Of a stretch of 64,000 bases of DNA, positions 1 to 10,854 are shown piece after piece. Every line of letters begins with the position of its first letter. The stretch's first letter is position 1. The stretch covers positions 44,144 to 108,143 of the forward strand of contig JABYQU010000076.1 of NCBI GenBank assembly GCA_022264855.1, written 5' to 3'. Made by a program: the position numbers and the translations under genes. A model generated the notes under the pieces. The model saw only the letters and a list, made by a program, of their open reading frames with translations. It was not told where the DNA came from and made no database searches. This DNA is from Lenzites betulinus (lineage: Eukaryota; Basidiomycota; Agaricomycetes; Polyporales; Polyporaceae).

Positions 1-444
1 TGTAGGCTCCTCCGAGCTTTTTTTTCTGACGTTCCCGCACAACTGACCGATAAATTTGAGCGGGCTGACTGCAAATCCGGTCGAAACAGAGGCGGGAAAG
101 TACTGTGGGCGGTGACGATGGCACCCGGGTCGGCTGGTGAGAATGGGCAATGCGAATATTTCTGGAGCCTGCCAGCAGGTGGGTCTGGCAACCAGCTGTA
201 TGCACAGGCTGCTTGTACCTGGTCGATGCGCAGCAGACCAGTCCCTGAGGTGATATGCGGGACGGGGGGAGATGGGCGCGCAGGGGGCTCGTACGTGAGA
301 ATCTCAGCTGCTGGCAATCCAACAACAATTCGGCGGTGCATTTGACCTACAGCATTCTCTTTCCACTGGGGGCAATATTCTCAACTCAACGCCGTGTTCA
401 TTCCCTCCTCTTGCGCGTCATTCAACCGATAGAGCTCTGGGCGG

Positions 445-2734
445 ATGGAAAACACGGATGGCCATGTTTCGCAGTATGTGTTGACCAGCCCTCCGTCACC
501 GAGAAAGTTGCATGCCGACACATGTTGTCCGTCACCCCACAGGACTTCCTCCAAGATCGCTGGGACGTGGAACTTTGTCTTTTGGATGATATTTCTTTCG
601 AGTCTCCTTGTGGATATGCTGTCGGCTCTCGATCTCGTATGTCATGGGTATCATTTCCTCCCCTCACTGGCTCACCTCCCCTCCTCTCCCCAAGACCGCG
701 GTGTCCACGGCGCTGCCGACTATCACCAACAGCTTGAATGGAAAAGACTTCATCTGGGCTGGCAGTGCTTACACCGTAACCTCTTCCGCCGTTATCCCTT
801 TCATTGGAAACCTGGTGTCAGCGTTCGGATCGAAGCAAGCTCTCATTCTCTTCTTAACAATATTCGCCTTGGGATCCGCACTCTCTGGAGCGGCGCACAC
901 CATGGATGGGCTTATCGCGGGTAGAGGTACGCACGCAGAAGTCAAGCCTCTCGACCGGCATGATATTAACAAGCGCTCCTAAACACACGTAGCTGTTCAA
1001 GGCCTAGGTGCAGGCGGCTGCTTCTCAATCACGGAGATCATCTATGCAGACCTTGTTCCGCTTACAGAGCGTGGAAAGCTGCAAGGAATTACCGCCGCGT
1101 GAGTGCCCGTTTGTTCGCGAAGTGTTCAGCCTTTGCTAACGGGAGGGCTCTACGACAGTGCCTGGGCTCTCGCATGGTGCGTTTTCAAGCTTGCGGGAGT
1201 TTCCTCAATGCAATCTGCGCCGAGTATATTTACAACTCTGCAGTGCAATTGGGCCTCCTATAGGAGGCGCGCTGGCGCAACATGGATCATGGAGATGGTT
1301 GTTCTTTCTGAACATACCTGTCTGCGGAATCGCAATACTTCTCAATCTTATATACTTGCCAATGCGATCCGACCCACGGCACAGAAGGCGCAGTCTGCGT
1401 AGCAAGCTGGCGAAGATGGACTTCTTGTGAGTAGTCTTAACTAACCCAGGTGCCGGCCCGGGAACGACATTCTAATCCTGATATTATTGTTTAAAAGTGG
1501 GTCCGGGACGTTGACGGCTAGCACCGTCCTGATCTTCCTTGCAATTACCTGGGGAGGTCTGCGCTATCCATGGTCGTCTGCTCAGGTTCTTGTGCCGCTC
1601 GTTCTAGGAATCCTCGGAACGCTGTCATTTTTTGTCATGGAGCGCTATTGGCTCAAAGGTCCCACGGTAAGTCGCATGCCTTAGCGCAGTACTTGTACTC
1701 AAGCTGTGAACTAGATACCTGGACACTTCTTCAAGAGCCGTACTACATTTGGAGGGTACGTAGGCCCTGTCTTGCTCGAGCTCTGTTATGCGGTTCTCAC
1801 TGCTTTGTAGTTACGTGGGAACCTTCCTCCACGGTATCAGCTCTGTGTCGACACTCTGCAAGTATTCCTCCCTCACTTTACAGGCGTTTTCATTACTTAT
1901 GGTGTCATGCAGATTACATTCCCGTTTATCTCCAAGCTGCAGCAGGGGCAGCCCAATTTAGAGCCAACGTCGACATTCTTGTCCTAGCAACGCTCGTCCC
2001 GGTAGCCGCAATCGTGACCGGCGTGTCTATCAACATCCACGATCGATATCTCCCCCACAACTACATTGGGTGGGTGGTCATAATTGTGGGCTTTGGCGTG
2101 CTGTCCACTTTGGACGAAGGCAGCTCGCGTCCCGCGTACCTTGCTTCCCAAATCCCTATCGCGATGGGAACTGGAATCGTGTACATCAGCACACAGTTCG
2201 CGGTCCTCGCGCCGCTCCCAGACTCGGAGGTCACCCATGCATTAGCGTTCTTCACCTTCACGCGGGTCGTCGCCCAGGTATGTGTTCACGCTGCGCTGCT
2301 ATCATCTCGACCTGTATCAGGATACTTACGGACGACGTATCGATGTGCAGGGATGGGGAATAGTCGTCGGCGGGACGATCCTGCAGAACGTCCTCCTGCG
2401 CCGCCTCCCGTCCGAGTTCACCGCAACGCTTCCGGAAGGTGTGCAGGTTGCATACGCCGCCATTCAGACGATCCCAAGTCTGCCAGAGCCGCTGAGAGGA
2501 CAAGTTCACGCAGCGTTCGCGCAAGCAACGCGCCAAATCTGGCTCGTGATGCTCGGCGTGTCAGGCGCTGGGCTACTATCTTGTCTCTTGCTGCGCGAGG
2601 TGTCTATGCGCGGCGCGAAGGTCGAGCCTCAAGCACTGGACAACATCGAATTGACGGACACAGTGATCAGTGCTCTGATACTGCAGACGGTGGATATGTC
2701 AGAGGGTCGGAGCGCATCAAATGATGAGGTATAG
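445..2734 (+). CDS. MFS transporter, DHA2-type multidrug/toxin exporter, 10 exons
   Basis: Major facilitator of the 14-helix drug:H+ antiporter class, expected in the plasma membrane exporting small toxic molecules. Exons 445-636, 695-926, 993-1098, 1159-1176, 1244-1426, 1498-1666, 1715-1755, 1811-1833, 1913-2277 and 2351-2734 all have GT-AG borders and close in phase to 570 residues, a usual length for this class. Visible family signatures are LDLTAVSTALPTI in helix 1, the GPPIGGALAQHGSWRWLFF motif around the helix 5/loop region, and GWGIVVGGTILQN near the last helices. The N-terminal 45 residues are hydrophilic; the ATG at 445 is chosen because it is in frame with the first helix, but an upstream exon cannot be excluded. 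Exons as small as 18 and 23 nt are present. The substrate cannot be told from sequence. Confidence 0.9.
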
Positions 2735-3029
2735 GCTCGAGGTCCGAGATGTTCCACAATTGTGGTGACATATGATAAGCGGGAAGTGATGCTTACTGTA
2801 TTTATTGAGGACGGCTGCGGATGATCAACCGATCAGCTCGCAAATATGCTACAGCTTACACAAACTCGGTACTCCCCTTCCCTAATCCCACGCCTGAAAC
2901 CGTAGACGTCGCGGTGTCTCTGCACATATCTGAAGATGAAGAAGAGTAGAGTCGGAGGTGATGCTGTCCGCCGACGGGGACTCATGGACTCGGCACGATA
3001 CCGCCCTACTGGCCCCAGCACATTAGCCC
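2735..3029. other. Intergenic, MFS gene 3' flank
   Basis: No coding signal. It runs from the MFS stop codon to the outer edge of the left inverted-duplication arm. Confidence 0.5.
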
Positions 3030-3616
3030 TCGGAAGCTATCACGTATTAAGTAGTTAAAGATGTGTAGAGACGCATAAGAATCTCGCCATAATTACCAAA
3101 CGCAACACCCTGACTCCGGTAGGGGCGACGGAGGAGCGGACGGTACTTGGCCCAATGTGAGACTATAGCCATTCGTGTACATTTGGTTTCAATGACCGGA
3201 ATGCGTATGGTACATTTGTATTATGTGCAAGTGCGCGAGAGCGCGAATCGATAGACGGGAAAGCGAGGGGAAGCTATGTGCGAGAAAGCAACGGAACCTG
3301 ATGAAAACAACATGCGAGAGAATGACTATGCTACGAGTAGGCCGGGGAGGAAGGAATAGATGATAGGAATAAGTGAGTCGTGAGGGTCGTTATGTACGTC
3401 GTGGGTGATGGAGAGGATTTGAAGCCCGTGAAGTCGGTAGTGGGTGTCGCTGAGAGATGGGTAGGGTGGTCGTGTCGCAAGGTAGGAAGTGTGTCGCTAG
3501 ATGGTCGTTGATGTGTGGGGGATCGTTGGCGAAGGATTGGGGGTAAGCACGGTCGCCGGACTCGTGTAAGCAGCTAGGACTAGCAAGACGAGGTCAAACG
3601 AAGAAGATACCGTCGA

Positions 3617-4849
3617 CTAAGCCTGGACTGGGACGCTCTTGCCGCCCAGAAAGCTGCCAGACTCGGCGAGGTACACGCGGCTCGCCTGCTTGACGTCCGG
3701 ACTTATGCGAAGCGTACACGGAAGTGGATACTTGATGCCACGACCCGCACACTCCGTATACACCCTGTCATCCGGTCAGTAGCTGCCCGCCTCTGCGTAT
3801 CGAGACGCAAACGAGAAGGACTTACTCGAGTTCGCAGAGGTAGTTCAGCAGCTTACGGCGTAAGGGTCGCGAGTGCTTCTTGCCCTGCTCCTGGAGTAAC
3901 GCGGGCGAGAGGCCCTGCGTGTCGCCGTCGAGCCGCGTAACACCGAGGTCTTTGAATGCTGCGAAGCGCGCGAGCCAAGCCTCGAATGCGAACTGCTCTT
4001 CCGGGCTGCGCGGACTCGGGGTCCTCGTCTGGAGGGCGACGGCTTGCGCAGCTGCAATGTCCACGACGAGGCTGTCGTCCTGGAGGATTTCGGCGACGGC
4101 AGCTTGGATGTGCTTCTCTGTCGAGATACAAAGTCGCGGTCAGGTCAGAGGAATGTGAGATGATACAAAGGCCCGTACCCTGCCGGATGATTCCTGCGAC
4201 CCCGGAGACGAAGAGCTCTGCAGTCTCTGCGTCTCCCTCGTCCGCATCGTCCACGACGCGGTTGAGCTGCGCGAGGACCGCAGGGAGGCCGGAGCCCGAG
4301 GCGCGGCCACGGTTCGCAAAGGCAAGGAAGCGCCGCATCATGTCATCGGCGTCCTCCGAGTCGTCATCATCAACCCCGTGCTGCTCGTCTGCGCGCAGAG
4401 GAATATGCCAGGGATAAGCACGGCGCGGTACAAGAAAGCTACGAAACCGACCTGTAGTTTTCTCGCCATCCGACTCGGGCTCGGAGTCTTCAGTTGACCC
4501 GGCGGAGACCTGGCTAAGCCCGACGTCGCTGAAGAGCGGGACACCGCCGGCTCGAGTGCTCGACGTGTAATCAAATATGCTGACCTCATCTGCGAGGGAG
4601 GAGAAAAGCGGGCATACGAGTAAGGACCAAAAGGCGGCACATGCCGCGGGGCAATCAGTAAGGAGAACGGAACCTACCGTTGACCGATGAGGTCTCAGAG
4701 ACGGGAGCAAGCGGCGCGATGTTTTCGTCCGATGCGTCCGGAGAGGTAGAGGTGGACCAAGGGACATCGGTTTTCAATTCGTCGCGCGAGAGTGTCGCTG
4801 ACTGCGTAATCGAGGTTGCGAGGGTGGTGAAGGGGATACGAGCAGCCAT
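3617..4849 (-). CDS. Duplicated unknown protein, copy A
   Basis: Family not recognised. It mirrors copy B (25042-26275) exon for exon: five exons starting MAARIPFTTL and ending SVPVQA. All splice sites, the start (4849-4847) and the stop (3619-3617) are intact. The product is about 319 residues. It begins with a Ser/Thr-rich N-terminus, then an acidic stretch (EDSEPESDGEK; later GVDDDDSEDADDMM), a probably helical Ala/Leu-rich middle (LPAVLAQLNRVV), and a basic patch KKHSRPLRRK near residue 265. No signal peptide or membrane segment is visible, so a cytosolic or nuclear protein is likely. Differences from copy B are scattered, and none breaks the frame, so both copies look functional. Confidence 0.75.
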
Positions 4850-5219
4850 GTTGTGTTGCGCGAAGTTGGTATAATGTGAAGATGGAGGGAGTGAGTGATC
4901 ACGAGGCGCGTTAGAGAGCGTCGAGTAGAGGAAGTCAGTATTTTGAGTAGCGGGGAGGGAGCAGAGCACCCGGGCGATAACCTTTGAGGGAGAGAGACGT
5001 TGAGGAACAAGCAGGGCAGCCGCCTCCGCCCTGACAAATCTGTGCTGCCCCCGTGCGAAACCTGCGCCCTAGCCGAGAACCTTAACTTGTTGCCCGTCTT
5101 TGCAAGACATTCAACAACTCAACGCGCAATCTAGGGCACATGACTTACAAGCTACGCGCCATCCTATCGCTAACCGAGGCCGTCACGCGCGTGACATGTG
5201 TCCATGATCTTCCAGGCGG

Positions 5220-5531
5220 TTGTTTGCGCTTGATTGGCAACGGCCTCCGATTCTAACATGCGCAAACACCTGCTTTGGGCTGCGCCTCGGACGTATACCA
5301 GTGACTGACCTTTATAGGTGCAACGAGGATTCCAGTTGGCTGCGCAGCAGGAAAACAGGCTGCAGACTGCTGCTTTGTGGAGGGAAAAAGGCGGACAGCC
5401 CCTATGGTCCGCGAGGCGCCCGTGATCCGCTAAGCGAGCCTAGATCGCCATTGTTCATTATCAGTCAGCTCCGTCCGACATCAACGCAGAGCTCAATGTT
5501 TGCACAACGATACAAAGCCGCCCTCCGCTGA
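5220..5531 (+). other. Short ORF partly conserved between arms
   Basis: An open frame of 103 codons. The last three quarters (from VTDLYRCNEDSSWL to the end) is also open in the right arm on the opposite strand (24360-24587), with the same stop position. No domain is recognised. A TATAAAGG-like sequence on the opposite strand (near 5310) is shared by both arms. This could be an untranslated or regulatory region that happens to remain open. Confidence 0.2.
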
Positions 5532-5811
5532 GTCGTCTAGTTCCAGGATATGGCAGATACTAAGTCACAGAGCATCGCAGCTCAGGCCGAGCGCAGAGAG
5601 TCCAGTCACCAGTGTTGTCAATCATCATACAATAATACTACTATAGTGCTGTGAGAGCGTGCCAGATACCCAAGTCTGCCTGTTCGTCGAGCCCTAGCGG
5701 AGGATCCAGCACAGTCCAGAGTCCTCAAACGTTGCCTGCGAGTATGAAACAGATTGCGAGCCAGTTGAGTGCCACGACAACATCTTACGGTCACAACGCA
5801 GTCTGGGGGCC

Positions 5812-6042
5812 ATGAGTTTAGGGCCGGCCAATCATGCTGTTTTCGATGAAGCGCGGCTGGTGCCGGGCCCGCCGAATGCAGCGACTTCGGACAGTGGACA
5901 CTCAATATGTTTCGAACATCTCCTCATCTCAGTGTCAAAGGCGGCAACCTCGTCTCCCCTCGTGCAAGTCGCCAATTGCAACACCGAGGGTGAATCACCC
6001 GGAACGGAATGTAATGATTGCATTGTTACAGCAATTAAATAA
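5812..6042 (+). other. Conserved small ORF, left copy
   Basis: A 76-codon frame that starts MSLGPANHAVFDEAR and ends NDCIVTAIK. The right arm has an 79-codon partner (23848-24087, minus strand) with nearly the same start and end. The middle is read in a different frame because of indels that restore the frame later. It lies antisense to, and just beyond the 3' end of, the decayed gene at 6035-6776. A short LVQVANCNTEGE string survives in this frame only. Coding status is uncertain. Confidence 0.25.
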
Positions 6043-6776
6043 GCAGCACTATCTCGATGAGCGTAACGGTGAATACGAGTGCCGCGATGGCCAGCACCGC
6101 TGGCAGCCCGTTCAGCCGGGCCACCGCGGTACTTTCACCGTTGTGCCGCGCAGAGAGCCGCGCCGCACAGCCACAGCCGACGGCCTCACCACCACCGGCG
6201 CCCCTGGACCCATGATGCGGGGCGCGATGCAGCGTTTTCGTCCTGGGAACAGCGGTAGGCAGGCCGGATAGACGGTCCGTGCAGGTCGAGGAATGCTGTG
6301 TGAAGCCGCCCGGGAGCGCGATCGCGCCCTCCTTGATATGCGAAAGCGACGGTACCGTGGTCGCCCACGAGGGTGTGGACGCGGACGACGCCCTGGGAGG
6401 CGGGGTGGTGGTCAGTGTGTGCGGCGCGAGGTATCGGTGGAGGTGGGTGCTGTGCTCACATCGAGTACCCGGTGAGGGAGTCAACGGGCCTGTCCAGAGG
6501 CCCTCCTGCTGCGTAAAGTCACTCAGTCGCAAACACGACAGCTGCATGCCGTTCTGCAGAGAGAACATGGATGAGAAAACGGCACGCATGGGAGGGTCGA
6601 GGAAGGGCATACATGACGGGGTGGACGTCGATATGATCGCGCGGCGCGAGGGCTCCGGGGTGCGTTGCACCGTGATCATGTGGCGCGCGTAGCGCGTTGA
6701 GGATTATGAGGGGTTTGTCTGTCGGTACGGGGCGTGGCACAGAAGCGTGTCGAGGGTGAGGGCGTAGTGTGCGCAT
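6035..6776 (-). pseudogene. Decayed small gene, left-arm copy
   Basis: Partner of 23095-23855. A TATATAAA box lies about 85 bp upstream of the ATG at 6776. In the ATG frame, differences between the arms are enriched at third codon positions, which suggests past coding use. This copy has a TGA at 6521-6519 where the right arm has CGA (23350-23352), consistent with a C-to-T change. Downstream, a second open frame ends with a hydrophobic C-terminus (LAIAALVFTVTLIEIVLLI) typical of a membrane tail or GPI signal. A +1 shift at the start would give a signal-peptide-like run (ALTLDTLLCHA). The pattern fits a broken membrane or surface protein. No family is assigned. Confidence 0.35.
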
Positions 6777-6856
6777 CGTGCGGAAGGCAGACTGCGACTG
6801 GGACTTGGAAGGAGGTGGGGGGAGGGTGATGGGTTCTCATCCTGCTTTCTGGGGGG

Positions 6857-6864
6857 TTTATATA
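6857..6864 (-). promoter_or_regulatory. TATA box of the left-arm small gene
   Basis: TATATAAA on the minus strand, in a GC-rich context conserved with the right arm (23009-23016) and at the same distance from the start codon. Confidence 0.5.
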
Positions 6865-7706
6865 CGCCCCGGAGGCTCAGGGGGCCCTTTGAGCGCCGAG
6901 GACCATGGGGCTGCGGCGATGTCCATTGACCTCGGCCATGGACCAAGGCCAATCCTTCCCTGCAGCATTGTCTTATTCAGGAGCAGTGCATGACCGTCGG
7001 TGCGCAAGCCGGGCCACTCGGGGGCCACATAGCTGTCAAGATGGTCCGAGCCCATCGTCGACCGCTACCCGGGCATGCGGTTCGCGTAGTATGCTGCGGT
7101 CGCCGGGAGCCCAGGTCCATGCAGGCAGAGCTTGCGAACCGAGGTCGGCTCGGCTCGCAAGCTGATTGGCATCCAGGGACCAGTCACAGAGAGCGCAAAT
7201 GCCAAAGCCAGCACAAGCAACTTGAAGGCGACCACGTACGTCAACCAAGGCGCAAGGCAGAAGCTGACATATACCCCCTTGCCAGTGTACGACACAGATG
7301 TGCGCGCGCACCTCGAGCCGCCCAGGGAGCCTAGAAACCAAGGAGCGCAAAGACCCGTGTCCCAAGAAAAGCGTCCGCCGGAGACAATAACAGAGGCTCA
7401 CCCGGTTACGGATGGGCCGAGTTGCGGATTCCGCGGCATGGGCCCGGGCCAAGTGGGTCTGGAGGTACGCTTTTATGTGGCGTTTGATCAAGTTCGAAGT
7501 CTTCATGCGTGTACTAAGCCGGACCTGAGAACGTCCGGATCCTCGCCGCGCCATTGGATGTACAAGACGGGAGCCGGCGCGCTCTTCGCTTGTATCGGAC
7601 GCACGGCAATTCATAACGCAATTTCCTGGAAAAAGAGGAGTCACCTCGAGTGATGGTGGTACTAGTAAGTACGCGTAGTACACCCACAGTGAGATGTGCC
7701 GCTTCA
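6865..7706. other. Inner part of left arm, no firm gene
   Basis: Conserved with 22170-23008. Open frames occur on both strands. One on the minus strand (7065-7295) contains a hydrophobic run (TYVVAFKLLVLALAFALSV) that is also readable in the right arm (22477-22752), but the frames diverge afterwards. Substitutions do not favour a single frame, so no gene is called. Confidence 0.3.
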
Positions 7707-9718
7707 TATGAATTATAATGAGGCGAGCCCTTCCGACTCCAAGTTCCGAGTCTCCGCACTGACCTGTCCTACGCTGCCTGCCAGCGCCTGCCAGTCCGCG
7801 CCGCGGAGTCGAAGTACACACTCGAAGCACGCCTGGATGGGGAGGGAGGGGGTCTATCGACCGTTTCCGGAAGCTGGACGTTGTGCCATGCGTATGTTGG
7901 ACGCTGTGGAAGTACTATGCGAGCTGTATCCCGGTGACCTCGCGCACGAGCGACGCACCGGGGGGGGGGGGGGGGGGTCGGACGCCGTCCTAGTCGACAG
8001 CTACAACTACAGCCAGCACGCTGGCAGCACATCTCCCCGCGCGCGACGAAGCGGCCGCCGCTGTCGGTCCACTCTACGACTCGGAGTGGGAGCACGTCCG
8101 CCCGACACGCGGCGCAGACGCACACCCACTGTCACGAGGCCCACACCCGATCCTGCATCCTGCTCCCGCTCCTGGCCCTCCCATAGCCCGCGGCGGCAGC
8201 GCCCACGAAACAGGCGAGCATACAACTTCGCCCGCCCCACGAGCGGGCTTCCATCACTTGCAAGTGCCAGTGTGCATCCCCATCCCGCTTGGACGAGCTT
8301 CAGAAGAACTCGAACGCCGCGCCGCGGCAGAACGCGGACGCACGCGCCTCCCGCCCTGTGCCCGAGAAGCAGAACCAACTTGAAGCGCGGCGGGCAGCAC
8401 CCCACATCCAGGACCGAGGAGGCCACGCACCGTCCGCGTCGCGTCGCGGACGCGCCTCCAAGCTTCAAGCCTCAAGTCCTCCATATAATATTCCAAGCTC
8501 CTGGCGCGGGGCCCGGCCGCCGCCGCGTTGTGGGGCGTAGCGCGGCGATTACATATACATATGCTGGTGCGCGTGCTGGTGCTGGCGTAAGGGGCCTGCG
8601 GTTCGCGCTTCGTCGTGCGTCGTGCTGTGTGCGCGTGCGAATGGGAACGCGAAGGGGCACCCCCGTTGTGGGCGGATATCTGCGAGCGGCGTACGCCGTA
8701 CAGGGAAGGACGCACGTACGTACGTACGTGTGTATCTGTGCACTGCTGCGCGCCTCCGTGCTTCGTGGCGTATGCGCGTGCGACCAGAGACGCGGACGCG
8801 GATGCGAGCCCGCTGTGCAGTCCGCGCCCGCGGGTCTCTGCGACTCGAGGGGGACGGCGAATTCGGGCGCACGTGCATATAGGTGCGCTGCTGCGCACCC
8901 AGCTGGCGTGGGCACGACACCAGACTTGCAGAGACGAGCGTATACAACGGCCGATCCCAGTACTGGCCCGCTAGTCGGGCGGACAGAGCCCGGGCGGCTG
9001 AGAGCAGGGCCGGGGAACGGGACGGTGGGAGCGCGAAGCGGGTTAGCCGCAGTACTAGAGACTAGTAGCGGGGGAAGCCTCGCGCACGCAGCTTATCTAG
9101 ACGTTATAGGGTTCGTATCGTGTCCCAAGGATCCGGACTGGCACAGCTGCAGGCAGAGCCCGAGCGCGAGTCCGAGTCCTGCAGATGTGAACTGTGTGCC
9201 CGGAAAGCGAGCCTGGGGCGTCCTGGAGACGCACCTGTATACGTAGCGGTAAACGGTGTACGGTGGACACCTGTTCACATGGACAGAGCGTATCAGGCCA
9301 CGCCTGTCACTACTGCATTACAGCCCGGCGCGTCTTGTCACGTAGAGTTCCTGGTACTGCTGGGAGCCGCGTCCCGTCCCGGGCGCGAGAACCCCACGGC
9401 CACGGAAGCGCAGCGCAGCGCCGTCTAAACGCAATGTGCGTATTCCAGGCGCGGACGCGAGCAGGTGCGTGCTGTGGGGAACCCTCCGAGTGCGAAGGCG
9501 GAGGTGAGTGCGAAGACGAAGGCGAAGCCCAAGATAGACTGTATCCCGAGCTAGCTTGAGTGCTTCTCGCGGGGCCCCACGCCCAAGATAGACTGCACTT
9601 CGAATTCCACGCACGCATGCGCCCAAGTGCTCTAAACGCGTCCACGACGCCTTCGACTGCGCATGCACAGTGGCGCCGCGATACTCTAGGATATCCTCAG
9701 GCTCCAGTACACCGGGGC
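7707..9718. other. GC-rich low-complexity spacer without a supported gene
   Basis: Long frames are open here on several strands at once, the usual result of GC-rich composition. The block contains an 18-G run (7960-7977), a tandem ACGT stretch (about 8714-8729) and many CGCG clusters. No splice-consistent model or domain was found. Confidence 0.5.
7960..7977 (+). repeat. 18-base poly-G run
   Basis: An uninterrupted run of 18 G on the plus strand, able in principle to form G-quadruplex structure. It is a likely slippage or sequencing weak spot. Confidence 0.85.
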
Positions 9719-10643
9719 AGCGCGCGGATCAGCGTCGGGCTATCGAGCGCCAACGGGGAACAGCGGGGGTGCGGACGCAAACGAGGGCGCGCGCGCGGTT
9801 GTGTCGCTGCGCTGTGTTCCTCGGGGCCAGAAGGGGGATGACGAGATGTCGAGATGGACGCAGTCCGGGGTGGTGATGCGCATCATGCGCATCAGCCCTC
9901 GAAAGTCGGGGACCGGGGTCGACGCGGAGGCCGGCTAGCGTCGGAGGAACTCTCTTCATGGCAGATCTACAAATGCCATTCTCAAAGCCGTCGAGCGTGA
10001 GCAGGGTTATCATATGCATTATCATCGACCGACGCACCTCCTAGTGTCTGTCGCCAGGTCGACGGCGCGCGCGCGTGCCCCGGAGGCAGCCTTCTAGCGT
10101 CGCAGATGACCAGGGAGCACATGCGCCCGCGCGCGGGCAGGCAGGCAGGCTATCTGGATTCTGGCTCGGGCAGCGGCGCGTCGGCGACGGGGTGCTTCGG
10201 CAGATTGGATGCGGACAAGGTTAGTTCCCTGTTTGTGCGCGCACTGCACCCGTGCACCTCCCAGGGAAGCGGCGAAGCGCGCGGTGCTTATTGGTGTGCT
10301 GCTGGCGACGTCATCCGAATTCCTGGCAAGGGGGCTTCGCGCGGTTCGTCGTCGTATGTTTTGCGCTTGGTAGGGTGCGTCGAGCGTGGCGTGGCGTCAC
10401 GAACGCCTGCATGAAGCTTGGCCGGGTTAAAGAACCACCTCAGCCTGCCACATGGAAAGCCTCGGCTCTGCGCCTGTCGAACGTGGAAGAGAGCGAGGCA
10501 TCGACTGCTGCAGATCGTGCGAGGACGTCACCGGGCCCCCCTGTCCGCCAATCAGGAACGGCGAACGCCGACCCACCACCCACGCCGCCGCTGCACAGAC
10601 GTGACACTCCTGCGTCACGCGCGCTCTCCCATCTTCTGCCATT
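9719..10643. repeat. Direct repeat 1 (about 0.93 kb), upstream of the deaminase gene
   Basis: Matches 15672-16686 in the same orientation from AGCGCGCGGATCAGCGTC to CTCCCATCTTCTGCCA, with high identity and a few indels. No TSD, LTR ends or transposase are seen. It contains two adjacent palindromic ATGCGCAT octamers (9876-9883 and 9885-9892), CpG-rich tracts and inverted CCAATC-like motifs. Its right end lies 211 bp before the deaminase ATG, so it probably carries that gene's promoter. Confidence 0.85.
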
Positions 10644-10854
10644 GCAGGGCCCTCCGGGCAGACCTGGACTACGGGAATCTACACGCAGCGGGCAGTACAA
10701 CAGAATAACAGGTAGTGCAACAGAATCACAACAGCGAACGCTGACAGCATCAGTATCGGTACTCACCTCGCCGTCAACATCTACCGTTCTGTAACTGCTT
10801 CTTGTCGACACATCTCTCATCGCTATATTGCATACCATCTGCAACTCTGCTATC

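Larger units (their letters stand above)
3030..7706. repeat. Left arm of a large inverted duplication
   Basis: Read on the minus strand, this block matches 22170-26866 on the plus strand over its whole length. Outer homology starts at the shared string GATAGCTTCCGA (near 3030 and 26866). Inner homology ends near the shared TACTACGCGTACTT. Identity is high in exons and lower, with indels, between genes, judged by eye. The arm carries the unknown five-exon gene (3617-4849), a decayed small gene (6035-6776) and conserved short ORFs. The arms are diverged enough to be an old duplication or a diverging gene-conversion pair, not a recent assembly artefact. Confidence 0.85.

Noticed and set aside
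1570..2724. 384-codon ORF in the MFS gene
   Set aside because: Only exon 9 (1913-2277) is real in this frame; the rest reads introns and other exons out of frame.
3853..4767. 304-codon minus-strand ORF in copy A
   Set aside because: Mix of exons 2 and 3 with read-through introns; the spliced model 3617-4849, matching copy B, explains it better.
7696..9246. 516-codon plus-strand ORF
   Set aside because: Arg/Pro/Ser-rich translation of GC-rich DNA spanning the 18-G run, with open frames on both strands, no domain and no splice structure. It also crosses the arm boundary.
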